DNA of 64,000 nucleotides from NCBI GenBank assembly GCA_021325365.1, contig JAJPHF010000176.1, positions 53,170 through 117,169 of the forward strand. The letters are read 5' to 3'. Of this stretch, positions 26,088 through 35,900 are shown in pieces. A program made the translations under genes and the position numbers. Origin of the DNA: Pseudomonadota bacterium (GTDB taxonomy: Bacteria; Chloroflexota; UBA6077; JAJPHF01). The notes under the pieces were generated by a model that ran no database searches, was not told where the DNA came from, and was given only the letters and a program-made list of their open reading frames with translations. Numbering within the stretch: the stretch's first letter is position 1; each line of letters opens with the position of its first letter.

Positions 26088-27125
26088 CTATCGCTCGCCG
26101 ACCGCGAGCCGCGCGAGGGGCCGCGTCGGGCGCAGGCGCCCCGCCCGCGACCGGCGGCGCCCGCGCTCCCGCGGTGCGCGCTGCGGCGCCGCCCGCCGCA
26201 GCTCGTACAGCGCCTCCTCGGCCAGCCGGCGATTGGCCGCGGTCAGGTCGGCCTGCAGCCCGCTCAGCACGATCATCACGCCCACGGCCCAGAGCGTTCC
26301 CGCCAGCATGACCGACTGCACGTGGCCCGCGCCGCCTTCGGTGACCACGAAGTACAGGAAGCGCAGCACGCCGAGCGTGCCCACGGCCAGGAACAGCGCG
26401 CCGACCAGCGAGAAGACCACGAGCGGCCGGTACGTCACGTAAGCGCGCACGATCGTCGCGCTCGAGTGCAGCAGGTAGGCGGGCAGGCTCGACATCAGCC
26501 GCGAGCGGCGTGTCTGCGGATTCACGCGCACGGGCACGCTCACGACGCGCAGCCGCTGGGCGCCGGCCTGGATCAGCGTCTCCAAGGTGTAGCTGTAATC
26601 CGAGTGGACGTATAGCCGCAGGGCGGCCGCGCGGGAATAGGCGCGGAAACCGCTGGGCGCGTCGCGCACGCCGGTGCCCGAGGCCGCCCGGACCACGGCG
26701 CTCCCCGCCGCCTGCAACATCTTCTTCAGCGCCGAGAAGTGCGCCACGCGCGCCGGCTGCCGGTCGGCCACCACGACGTCGGCCGTGCCAGCCAGAATGG
26801 GCGCCACCAGGCGCGGCAGGTCGGCCTGCGGGTACTGGTTGTCGCCGTCGGTGTTCACGACGACGTCGGCGCCGAGCCGCAGCGCGGTGGCGAGCCCCGT
26901 ACGAAAGGCGGCGGCTAGCCCGCGGTTGCTGGTGTGCCGGACGACGCGGTCGGCCCCGGCACGGCGGGCGACGGCCGCCGTGCCGTCGGTCGAGCCGTCG
27001 TCGACCACGACGGTCAGCACGCGGGCGCCACCCGGCAGCCGGCGCGGCAGGCCGGCCAGTACGGTGGGCAGGGTGAGCGCCTCGTTGTAGCAGGGGATCT
27101 GAACGACGATCGTCTTTCGCGTCAT
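26088..27125 (-). CDS. GT2 family glycosyltransferase (DPM/polyprenyl-phosphate type)
   Basis: This 345-aa protein has a cytoplasmic GT-A domain with QIPCYNEALTLP, VVVDDGSTDGT, the DxD-like NTDGDNQYP and DAPSGFRAYSR. Two C-terminal TM helices follow (about 235-255 and 270-295), as in polyprenyl-phosphate mannosyl/glucosyltransferases. It probably transfers hexose from a nucleotide sugar to polyprenyl phosphate. The ATG at 27125 gives MTRKTIVVQIPCYNE, the usual family start. It forms an operon with the GT39-like gene downstream. The C-terminal 45 residues are very Arg-rich. Confidence 0.92.
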   Translation of the reverse strand: MTRKTIVVQIPCYNEALTLPTVLAGLPRRLPGGARVLTVVVDDGSTDGTAAVARRAGADRVVRHTSNRGLAAAFRTGLATALRLGADVVVNTDGDNQYPQADLPRLVAPILAGTADVVVADRQPARVAHFSALKKMLQAAGSAVVRAASGTGVRDAPSGFRAYSRAAALRLYVHSDYSYTLETLIQAGAQRLRVVSVPVRVNPQTRRSRLMSSLPAYLLHSSATIVRAYVTYRPLVVFSLVGALFLAVGTLGVLRFLYFVVTEGGAGHVQSVMLAGTLWAVGVMIVLSGLQADLTAANRRLAEEALYELRRAAPQRAPRERGRRRSRAGRLRPTRPLARLAVGER

Positions 27126-27415
27126 CCACTGTCGGCAATCGGGTGTCGTCCGGTGCCGCGCCCCCGCGGCCGCCGCGGCGCGGTCGGGGCGGACAAGGCC
27201 GGGGTTGGAGTGCCGAGTGCTCGCAGGGCCGGCCCGCGCGCCGTGGGCCGTATGGCTCGGCCCGCGATCGTCCGGGCAGGCCGGCTCGGCCGCATCATAG
27301 GGGGCGTACCACACCACGGACGCCGGCCGCCGTCACGCCCCCGCACGCGGCCGGCCGAGAGTTAGTGTAGCCGATCCGCGCCGCCGCGCCCACGGTTTGG
27401 GGGTGCGGCCCTAGG

Positions 27416-27459
27416 CAGCAACAAGCGGGGCAGCCAGCTGGCTGCCCCGCTTGTTGCTG
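27416..27459 (-). terminator. 44-bp perfect palindrome downstream of the small RiPP-like gene
   Basis: Arms of 22 bases, starting CAGCAACAAGCGGGGCAGCC, meet at a central AGCT with no spacer. It lies 19 bases after the stop of the gene at 27478-27735 on the minus strand and is probably its terminator. A T-tract is absent. Confidence 0.6.
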
Positions 27460-27477
27460 GTTGCGCCCGCGCGGCGC

Positions 27478-27735
27478 TCAGCCGCCGGTGCCGCCCGCGA
27501 ACGGCCCTTGCGGGAACGCGTCGCCGGGCATCGCCGGGTTGTCGAGCTTGCTAACGCGCGCGTCCACGCCGAGCGACGACATGGTGCCCGAATCGCCGTT
27601 CATGACCGCCGCCCGCTCCTCGGGCGTCAGATCGTAGCCCGCCAGCGCGCTCTCCGGGCTGTTTGCGAGCTGCGCGCGGAACGCGGCGTCGGTGCTCGCC
27701 CGCTCGATGACCTTGGACAGCGCCTCCTGCGACAT
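27478..27735 (-). CDS. Franean1_4349-type putative RiPP precursor-like small protein
   Basis: This 85-aa protein has an N-terminal leader-like region matching the Franean1_4349/LigA-like pattern: SKVIERASTDAAFRAQL, then SPESALAGYDLTPEERAAV. The C-terminal 30 residues (DNPAMPGDAFPQGPFAGG) are Gly/Pro-rich and cysteine-free. Family members are proposed precursor peptides of ribosomally made, modified products, though some may be regulatory. The ATG at 27735 follows TTAGGAGGTC, a near-perfect Shine-Dalgarno, suggesting strong translation. It is monocistronic, with its own promoter and terminator. No maturase, protease or transporter is adjacent. Confidence 0.65.
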   Translation of the reverse strand: MSQEALSKVIERASTDAAFRAQLANSPESALAGYDLTPEERAAVMNGDSGTMSSLGVDARVSKLDNPAMPGDAFPQGPFAGGTGG

Positions 27736-27782
27736 TGCCGACCTCCTAACCACTCTGCCCTCGCCGGAACCGGCTTAGCGCC

Positions 27783-27788
27783 ATTATA
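27783..27788 (-). promoter_or_regulatory. TATAAT -10 element for the small RiPP-like gene
   Basis: A perfect TATAAT on the minus strand predicts a start near 27776 and a 41-base leader. No good -35 lies at 17-18 bases. Confidence 0.45.
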
Positions 27789-27883
27789 GCCGAGCGGGAA
27801 TTCGCGTACTGTCACCTGCGCGACATTCCGGCGGTCGCCCGGCCGGCAGAGCGCGGCGGGCGGCCGGGCGGCAGCGAAAAGAG

Positions 27884-27912
27884 GAGCCGCCCGGGGCTCA
27901 ACCGGGCGGCTC
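27884..27912 (-). terminator. Intrinsic terminator of the 1446-aa secreted protein gene
   Basis: Reading the minus strand, an 11-bp stem (27902-27912 with 27884-27894) is followed by CTCTTTTCGC, giving a stem plus T-tract. A second stem (27958-27968 with 27971-27981) lies immediately after the stop codon. Confidence 0.65.
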
Positions 27913-27987
27913 GGGGGAGTGGATGAGTGATAGGCCCCGGGGAGGGGCCGAGGGAAAGGGGGCGGGCCGTGGCCCGCCCCCCGGTAG

Positions 27988-30900
27988 CTAGTTGATGAAC
28001 CCCGCGGCGTTGGCCAGGTTCCAGCCGCCGGCGCGGTCCGCGGGTGGCTGGCCGGGCACGGCGCTGGGCCGCGCGTAGTCGATCACCGTGCCGATACCGA
28101 ACACTCGCGGGCTGGTCGAGGTGATGATCGCCGACCCGTCGAAGCCGGTGGGGAGCGGCGCCGTGTTGCCCAGGAACCAGGTGTGGGCCTGGTACGGCGA
28201 CGAGATCACCACGGCCTCGCGGGAGATCGTCCACTCGAAGCCCGAGGGGTCGAAGTACCGGATGGTGAGCTGGATCGGGATCGGCTGGTAGTCGTCCCCG
28301 TGCATCACGCGGATGCCCGTGGTCCAGCCGAGGCGCACGCGACCGGTGTCGGGATCGATGCTCACGTCCTTGCGGACCGACGGCACGTACAGACACTGCG
28401 CCACGGGTAGCTGTAGCGGCTGGCCGCCGATGTACGTCGCCGGCTGGTTGATGCCGATACAGGTCTCGTTGCCCAGGGCCACCGTGACGTCTTGAGCGCC
28501 GGTCGCCAGGTTGATGACCGAGGTGTTCAGCGACATGAACGCGTTGTAGCTGAACGCCATGCCGCGCGCGTAGTTGACCACCTGGGCGGTGACGCCCAGG
28601 GCCACCGAGGCGTCAGTGGGGCGGATACGGATCACGCCGACCTTGTAGTCCGGTGCGTTCCGCGATCCGAAGAACAAGGTTGCCCCGCTGATGTTCGCGA
28701 TACGGTCAGTGATCGTCTCGATCTGCTGGCCGTTCTCGTTGAACACCTCGATGGTGAGCGCCTGCGAGCCGCCGCCCGGGCTCAGGTTGTTGAGCTGGAC
28801 GCCCGTCTCCCAGCCGTCGAAGCCGTTGTAGACGAGCGGCAGCACCCACGTCTGGCCGATGGCGCCGAAGCCGGCGACCGGCGAGCCCTGCGCGCCGTTC
28901 GCGAACACCAGCTGCCCGCCGGTGACGGACGGCACGGACGTGGCCATCTGCGCGCGGTTCGAGTAGCTGATCGCCTCGGACGTGATGCCGCCCGGCACGA
29001 ACAGGTTGGAGCGGTTGCCAGGCCCGGGGCCAGCGAGCTGCAGCGGCACGGTCGCGTTGCAGAACGTCGGCTGCCCGCTCGCCGTCGGCTGGTTGCCCGG
29101 CCCGAAGGCGCCGATGTTCGACGCCGGGATGCCCGCGCAGCCCTGCTGGGCGGAGCCGGCCGGAGTCGTGCCAGCTGGCGCCGGGATCTGCGCGATCGGC
29201 GGGATGCCGCCCGACGAGTTGACCCAGACCGCGCCCATCCAGCGCGGCGGGATGTCGGGGATGGTGCGTAGGTCAAGGATCGCCACGCCGAACGCCGGCG
29301 CCGTGCGGATCACCTGGACAGGGCCACCGGGCACGCCGCGCGTCGGCGCCAGCGTGAACACGATAGGCTGCGGCGAGTTCGTGATGTTCATCGCCGAGAC
29401 GACCGTGTTCCACTCGGTGGACGGGTTCCAGTTCTTGAACGCCATGCCGATGACGTTGTTGTTGCCTGGCTGGACGAAGGTTTGCGCCAGCTGCTCCGCC
29501 GGGATGCCGGCGCTGATGTCGAACGACTGATGGTCGCCCACCAGGTACTCGACGATGCCTTCCAGGTTGGCCAGGCTGTACGCGCCCGGCGGCGACTGGC
29601 CGGGGGCGGGGCCGATCGGCGGGGCCGAGGTGAAGACCAGGGCCGACCCGAAGATGCCCGCCGGCGGCGCGATGGCCACCGAGGCGCCAGGGTTCAGGTC
29701 AATCGAGTCGCCCGCGCCGCAGTCCGCCGTGCCGACGCCGCCGACCGCGAACGAGCTGGAGCACCAGAAGATGCTCGCCAGCGTGCGGACCGCGCCGGTG
29801 TTCTGGATCTTGATGCGCGTCGTCTCGATCGGCACCCCGTAGATGTCGGCGTTGCCGCCGCGCGACACTAGCGGGAAGACCAGCTCCAGCCGGCCGCCCG
29901 CGGGACCGCCCGGCAGGCCGAGCAGGCCGGTGTTGATCAGGACGAAGTTCGGGTCCTTCCACTGGCCCGCCACGACGGTCACGGTCTTCTCGACGCGCGG
30001 CACCGAGATGCCGCCCGTGATCGTGACCACGTAGGAGGTGCCCGGCATCAGGCCCGGGATCTCGTACCGGCCGCTGAAGCTGGTGATCGCCGTCGAGATC
30101 GGCGAGCCGACCACGCCCGGGATCGCTTGCGGCGGGAGGCTCGCGTCTGGCGCGATGTTCGAGGCGCCGCCCAGGACCTCAGGGCCGAGCGCGGCGACCG
30201 CGCGCACCTGCACCGTCGCGCCCTGCGCCGGCGAGCCGAGCACGCCGTCCCAGACGTAGCCGAAGATGCCGCCGCCCGTGCCTGCCGCCGCGGGCACCGC
30301 GAGCGGCGCCGGCGGGAGGCTGCCCGCGCCGCCGGGCGTCGCCAGCGACGTGTTCGGGGCGGGCTTCGGCGGCATGACGATGTCCGGCACCACCGTCACC
30401 GCGTCGGGCGGCGCCAGGATGCCCGGCTGCCCCGCCGGGGGCTGCGACGCCGGGATGTGGCCGCAGCCCACGGTCTGTGCGGGACGAGCGATGCCGCCCG
30501 GGATGGACACGAGCTGTACCGGTGGTGCTGTGCCGCCCGGTAAGCAGAGTACGTCCACGTTGTCGAGCGCGGTGATGCGATAGGTGCCAGGGGGTAAGCC
30601 CGCCATGACCCAGTTGCCGCCCGCGTCCGTCTGGGTCGTCGGCGTCGCCTCCGTGAAGCCCGTGAACGGGCTGATGAACGAGCCGACCAGCGACGCGTCC
30701 GTGCGGACGGCCACCACCGTGACGCCGCCCAGCGACGTGGGGGCGCCGGCGTTGAGCTGGATCGGGTCCACCACGCGGCCCGTGAGCACCGACGTGCCGG
30801 GGATCGGCTGCAGGACGCTCAGGGACTCGACGCAGAGGTTCGGGTCGAACCAGGTGGGCAGCGCGGCGGGCAGGCCCGGGGCCGCCGCGGGGTTCGCGAT

Positions 30901-32328
30901 CAGGCCGGGCGGCGTGGTCACGCTCACCTGGCAGGAATCGACGATGCGGAAGCCCGCCGGCACCGCGGTCACGCGGAAGGTGTACTGGGTGCCGCGGGTG
31001 AGGCCGCCGAGCTGATAGTAGCCCGTGGTCGCGCCGTTCGGCTGGACGTTCGTCGGCTGCGACGTGACCGCCGAGATGTTGTTCGCGCAGTTGCCCGACG
31101 TACAGGTCGCGGTAACCGTGACGCCGTTCACCGGCAGGCCGGTGGTGAGGTCGATCACGAAGCCGAAGGCGCCGATGTCGTTGTCAACCGAAGTCTGGGT
31201 GGCCGTGCCGCCGCCGGCCGGGATGATGCCGCCGTTGAAGCCGGCGGGGTTGCCCGACGGCGCGCGCTTGAGCGGCATGGTGAGGCCGGCCGCGGCTATC
31301 GAGGCCGTCGCGCCCGGGCCCACCGTCACCGAGACGCCCGGGGCGGCCGAGGGCGCGTGGCCGCAGATGTCGTTGCTAGCGCAGATGCTGACGGTTTGGG
31401 CATTGCCCGGCCCGCCCGGGACGTTGCCGCCCGAGTTGATGGCGAAGACGCGCCACGTGCCGGCGGCGCCCGCGGCCGGCACGGTGAGCGTGAAGTCGCC
31501 CAGCGGCCCGGAGTTCGCGGCCACCACCGTGCCCGGCGCCGCGCCCGTCGTCTCGACGGCGGCCACCAGCGTGCCGAGCAGCGTCTCCTGCGGGTTCGGC
31601 ACCGGGAGCGGCGCCGGCTGGCCGATCTGGCGGATCAGCGGCGGCGCGTTGAAGCCCACCGTGCCGTTCGTGTTCACGCCCGGCGTCTGGGTGGCGTTGG
31701 TGCTGCACGGGCTCGCCGCGAGGGGGGGTACCGTGCAGGCCGTCAGCGCGACCGCCCCCGGCACGCCCGAGATCACGCCCGACGTCGCGCCGGGCTGGCC
31801 GCCCGCCGCCCCGACGGTTAGCGACAGCGAGTAGTCGTGCTCGACCGGCGCGGCGGGACCGCCGCCGCCGACGACCACCAGGGTGTCGGTGTGCGTGGCG
31901 TAGTTGACCTTGATCGCGATGTGCTGGTAGGTCGTGCCGCCGGCCGCGGCTGGGACGGTGTTGAAGCCCCAGCGGCCGGTGTTGCTGCTGACCGAGGTGC
32001 AGTTCAGGTTCAGGTTCGTCGTGCCGATAACCGCGGTCACCTGGGTCTGGATGGTCGCGTTCAGCGCCGCGATGCTGGTGACCGGGTTGATCCCCGCCGC
32101 GCCCGCGCACTGGCCAGGCCCTGGAGGGGCGCCGGGAATCACCAGGATGTTGACGACCTCCGCGATCGGCTCTCGGGTATTGCCGTCGACGACGACGCCG
32201 GCGACGCAGCCGGTGCCCGCGCCACAGGTCGTGGGCAGCTGGGCGCTGGCCACGGGTACCAGAGAAACCAACAGGAGAAGCGCCATCAGGACGCCTGGGC
32301 TACGCCGTATGAGCCTGCGCTTACTCAT
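27988..32328 (-). CDS. Large secreted protein with repeated carboxypeptidase-regulatory-like domains
   Basis: This 1446-aa extracellular protein starts with a signal peptide (LMALLLLVSLVPVASAQ, cleavage near 29). It contains several beta-sandwich CarboxypepD_reg-like modules, recognisable near residues 40-70, 385-465, 510-600 and 690-780 by patterns such as GYYQLGGLTRGTQYTFRVT and GRYEIPGLMPGTSYVVTI. The C-terminal half has repeated units with aromatic WNT/WETGVQLNN patterns (STEWNTVVSAMNITN; DGWETGVQLNNLSPGG). There is no sorting motif or C-terminal TM, so it is released or held by other means. Cysteines are spread over the N-terminal half. It may be a surface adhesin or matrix protein; function is unknown. 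Confidence 0.82.
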   Translation of the reverse strand: MSKRRLIRRSPGVLMALLLLVSLVPVASAQLPTTCGAGTGCVAGVVVDGNTREPIAEVVNILVIPGAPPGPGQCAGAAGINPVTSIAALNATIQTQVTAVIGTTNLNLNCTSVSSNTGRWGFNTVPAAAGGTTYQHIAIKVNYATHTDTLVVVGGGGPAAPVEHDYSLSLTVGAAGGQPGATSGVISGVPGAVALTACTVPPLAASPCSTNATQTPGVNTNGTVGFNAPPLIRQIGQPAPLPVPNPQETLLGTLVAAVETTGAAPGTVVAANSGPLGDFTLTVPAAGAAGTWRVFAINSGGNVPGGPGNAQTVSICASNDICGHAPSAAPGVSVTVGPGATASIAAAGLTMPLKRAPSGNPAGFNGGIIPAGGGTATQTSVDNDIGAFGFVIDLTTGLPVNGVTVTATCTSGNCANNISAVTSQPTNVQPNGATTGYYQLGGLTRGTQYTFRVTAVPAGFRIVDSCQVSVTTPPGLIANPAAAPGLPAALPTWFDPNLCVESLSVLQPIPGTSVLTGRVVDPIQLNAGAPTSLGGVTVVAVRTDASLVGSFISPFTGFTEATPTTQTDAGGNWVMAGLPPGTYRITALDNVDVLCLPGGTAPPVQLVSIPGGIARPAQTVGCGHIPASQPPAGQPGILAPPDAVTVVPDIVMPPKPAPNTSLATPGGAGSLPPAPLAVPAAAGTGGGIFGYVWDGVLGSPAQGATVQVRAVAALGPEVLGGASNIAPDASLPPQAIPGVVGSPISTAITSFSGRYEIPGLMPGTSYVVTITGGISVPRVEKTVTVVAGQWKDPNFVLINTGLLGLPGGPAGGRLELVFPLVSRGGNADIYGVPIETTRIKIQNTGAVRTLASIFWCSSSFAVGGVGTADCGAGDSIDLNPGASVAIAPPAGIFGSALVFTSAPPIGPAPGQSPPGAYSLANLEGIVEYLVGDHQSFDISAGIPAEQLAQTFVQPGNNNVIGMAFKNWNPSTEWNTVVSAMNITNSPQPIVFTLAPTRGVPGGPVQVIRTAPAFGVAILDLRTIPDIPPRWMGAVWVNSSGGIPPIAQIPAPAGTTPAGSAQQGCAGIPASNIGAFGPGNQPTASGQPTFCNATVPLQLAGPGPGNRSNLFVPGGITSEAISYSNRAQMATSVPSVTGGQLVFANGAQGSPVAGFGAIGQTWVLPLVYNGFDGWETGVQLNNLSPGGGSQALTIEVFNENGQQIETITDRIANISGATLFFGSRNAPDYKVGVIRIRPTDASVALGVTAQVVNYARGMAFSYNAFMSLNTSVINLATGAQDVTVALGNETCIGINQPATYIGGQPLQLPVAQCLYVPSVRKDVSIDPDTGRVRLGWTTGIRVMHGDDYQPIPIQLTIRYFDPSGFEWTISREAVVISSPYQAHTWFLGNTAPLPTGFDGSAIITSTSPRVFGIGTVIDYARPSAVPGQPPADRAGGWNLANAAGFIN

Positions 32329-32922
32329 CCACTAATCCCCCTTCGCTCGAGGGTTTTGCTGGTGCTGGTCGTGCGTTCGGAAACAGGCGACGGTGAGAAT
32401 GCTCGCGACCCGCCAGAGGTGGCGGCCTGATAGCCTCCCTGTGCTCCTCCGGCACCTCCCTTCCCTCCGTTTGACGCCAGCGCTGGCGCTGGGGCGCCAA
32501 CGGGCGCGGGCAGACACTGACGCGGACGACGGTAGCGGGGCCCCGGCCCCGGCCGGTAACGACAAGGGACACGCAGCGAAAGGCGGGGAATACCCGCTTC
32601 GCTGTCTGATTAAACGCGCGGGACGGCCAAACGTTACAGGTGCCGCACGCTTCTCGCCCTGACCCTTGCCTGTGCGCCATGCTCGGGCGTCGGGCGGTGT
32701 CACGACGGGGGCTGAACACACCGTGTGGCAGCGCGCGTTGGCGCTGTAAGCACGGGACGGTGTGGGGAAGGGAGCCCCGACCGGGCGGCCGGGGCGCGCC
32801 GTGGGGGCGACTTGTGCCGTGATCGTGATGGGATGGCCTAGACCGGCTCAGCGGGGTCTGGCCATTGTGATGGGCGCTGGGGCGGCGCGCGGCCTGGCCG
32901 AGCTACTCGCCTGCGACGCGGC
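32329..32922. other. Intergenic region without a supported gene
   Basis: These 594 bp separate two minus-strand genes. Short open frames here have skewed, arginine-rich products and are not supported. A TTTAAT and several G+C-rich inverted repeats are present, so it may hold the promoter and a long leader of the secreted-protein gene. The Shine-Dalgarno AAGGGGG lies nine bases before that start. Confidence 0.4.
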
Positions 32923-35900
32923 TCAGCAGGCGTCGAGCGCCGGCCCCGCGGGCAGGTTCGGCAGCACCGTGTCCGGCAGGGGGTAGACGTTCGCCGGCGG
33001 CGCCGCGCACGTCGCCGCCAGCGCCGGGGACAGCACGCGCGCGCGGCCTTGCTCGTCGATGCGGTAGACGCTCCCGGAGACGTCGTTCCGCAGCAGGGCG
33101 CCGGGCCGCACGGGCGTTGCGCCCGTGCCCACCGCGTCCAGCAGCACCTGACGCAGCCGGTCTAGCTCGTAGGGCGTCGGCGCCTTCACGCCGGCGGGCG
33201 TGCTGCCGGCGTTCCACAGCGCGCGGCCGGCGGCCAGCAGCGCCGCGGTCGGGTCGCCCAGCGCGAGCGCCGCCCGCGCGACCACGTCGTGCCCGTACCA
33301 GTAGTCCGGCAGCAGCGCCGTGGCCTCGCGCCCCTCGGCGAGGGCGCCCTCGGCGTCGCCCGCCAGCAGCAGCGTGTCGCCCAGGCCGGCGTGGATCTCC
33401 ACGTCGTTCGGCTTCAGCGCGGCGGCCCGCGCAAAGCTGGCCTCCGCCGCCGCCAGGTGCTCCGGCTGCCCGGCGACGTCCGCCCAGTAGCGGTACAGCT
33501 CGCCCAGCGTCGAGTAGTAGCGGGCCTCCAGCGGGTTCAGGCGCGTCGCCTCGTTCAGGCTCAGCTCGCCCAGCGCGAACAGTTGATCGCGGCCCAGCTG
33601 CTCGGGCGCCGCCTCGTCGCGCACCGCGGCCAGGCTTGGGGCGAAGTCGGGGCGCGGCGCGGCGCGCGTCGAGCCGGCCAGCGCGCCGTAGTACTGGCCG
33701 AGGATGTGGTAGTACTCGGCCTGGCCGGGCGCCAGCGCCAGCGCCTGCTGCGCCGCGCGGATCGCGCCCGGGAAGTTGCCGCTCTGCTGGCCCAGCTCGG
33801 AGCGGTGGAACGCCACCTCGGCGGCCAGGGCGCTCACCTGGTGGGCGCTCACGGCCAGCGCCACCACGCCCGCCAGCGCCACGGCCCCCAGGGCTCGCGC
33901 GGTCGTCCCGCCCGCCTCGGCGCCGCCGGGCGCCGGGGCGGGCGCCAGGGCCAGCGCGCCGACGAGCGCCGCGGCCAGCACCGCGGCCAGCTCGACGACC
34001 GTGGCGGCCCGCAGCGCCTCCGGCGCCGGCATCTGTAACATGACCAGCGTCGCGAGCACGGCCGCGGCCGCATAGCCGACCACCGGCCACGGCCACACGC
34101 CCGCGCGGGGCACGGTCGGCAGGCCAGCGGAGGCCCCGTGCGCGCCGCGCCGGTCGCGGCGGCCGGCGCCCGGCGGCGCGGCGACCACCACGGCCGGCGC
34201 GCGCTCCAGGCCCGGCACCGCGACCGCCACGCCGGCCAGCAGCCAGAAGATCGCCTCGGGCGGCAGCGCCAGCATGCTCGTCTGGCTCTCCACCAGGTGG
34301 CTCAGTAGCGCTACGGCCAGGGCGAAGGAGAGGCCCCAGCCGAAAGGCGCCCGCGTGGGCCAGGCCCGCCGCAGGGCAACCACGAGCACGCCCAGCACGA
34401 GCGCGAGGTAGGCGGCCAGCCCCAGCAGCCCCGTCATCAGCAGGCGGTCGAGCAGCGCGTTGTGCGTGCGGTCCCAGAACTCGCCGAGGATGTTGCCCAG
34501 CTCGTGCGGCGGTGGCAGCACGCGGTTCAGCAGGTAGACCACGCTCTCCGGCCCGTACCCCACGAGCAGGCGCGTGCCGCCCAGCGCGTCGCCGTCCGGC
34601 GCCATCAGGGTGGGTGCCGTCAGCACCTCCGTCGCTCGCTGCCAGACGAGCACCCGCGCGCCGGTGTAGTCCTCGCGCACCCGGGCCAGGCGCTGCAGCA
34701 GCGGCACGCTGTCGGCGATCGGCCGCAGCGGCGAGCGGGGCGCCATCAGCGCCAGCATCCCGCCGCTGGCGAGCACGACGAGCGCACCGACCAGCGCGAG
34801 CTGGCGCCAGCGGCGGCCGCGCCAGGCGCAGAGGGCGCCGACGACCGCCAGCGCGATCAGGAGGGCCGCCAGGGGGCCGCGCGAGGCTGTCAGCACGATG
34901 ACCAGCAGCTGGAGGGCCAGCAGCGCCGCGTAGCTGGCGCGGCGCACCTGTTGTCCGAGCGCGTCGGCCGGCAGGGGCGGCAGCACGGCGACAACCAGGG
35001 CGAAGCCGGCCAGCAGCATCGGGTACGCCCACCAGCCCTGCGGCCGGCCGATCGCGGCGCCGAAGGCCGCGCCGACCACGACGACCGCCGCGGCCACGCC
35101 CGGCGGCCCGAGCCAGCTACCCCGCGGCACGTCGCCCCGGCGGCGCGGATCGTCCAGCAGGCGCCAGACGGTGAGTGGCACCAGCATGCCGAGGTAGGCT
35201 GCCAGGAAGATCGCGTTGCCGGCCGTGGCGGCGGCGCGCCCGCCCGTGTTCTGCAGGCCGAACGGATCGTGGCCCATGGCCTGGGGCACGGCGTAGAGGC
35301 AGACCGGCAGGCTGGTCGCTAGCAGCACGCTCACCAGCCGGTCCAGCTGCGCGCGGTGGCGCAGGCGATCGGCCACGACCAGGAACAGGACCGCGTAGCT
35401 CGCCACGGCGACCGCCCCCTCGCCGCGCAGGTACGAGCCCCAGAAGGCGATCGCGGGCAGCGGCGAGAGCACTGTCGCCAGCAGCGTGGTGCCCACGTAG
35501 GCCGCCGCCAGGACCACGAAGAGCGCCAAGTGCTGAGTGCTGAGTGCTGAGTAGGACATTGCGGCCCCGGCGGAGCCTCGCCCCTCACCCCCCGGGATTG
35601 GGGGGCCGTCCTCTCCCCCTTCCCGCGTCGGGAGGGGGGGCAGGGGGGTAGGTCCGCCGGCGCGCACTGCCGCGCTGCGCCGTCCGGCCGCCCACTGGAT
35701 GAGCCAGAGGAGCGCCATGAACGCCGCGAGCACCTGGAGCGCCTGGCCGCGCGCCAGGCTCGCCTGCGCGCGCAGCAAGTCGAGGTACAGCGGCACGAGC
35801 GCCGCGATGACGAGCCAGCAGGCTTCGAGGGTGGCGTTCGCGTAGCGCCACACGGCATCGGCGGTGGGCGTGGCGAGGGGCGCGCCGGGGTCGGCTGGCG

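Noticed and set aside
32329..32922. Possible cyclic di-GMP riboswitch before the secreted-protein gene
   Set aside because: A GCGCACAGGCAA stretch on the minus strand resembles one conserved piece of the GEMM motif, but the tetraloop/receptor and the second conserved stem are not present in order.
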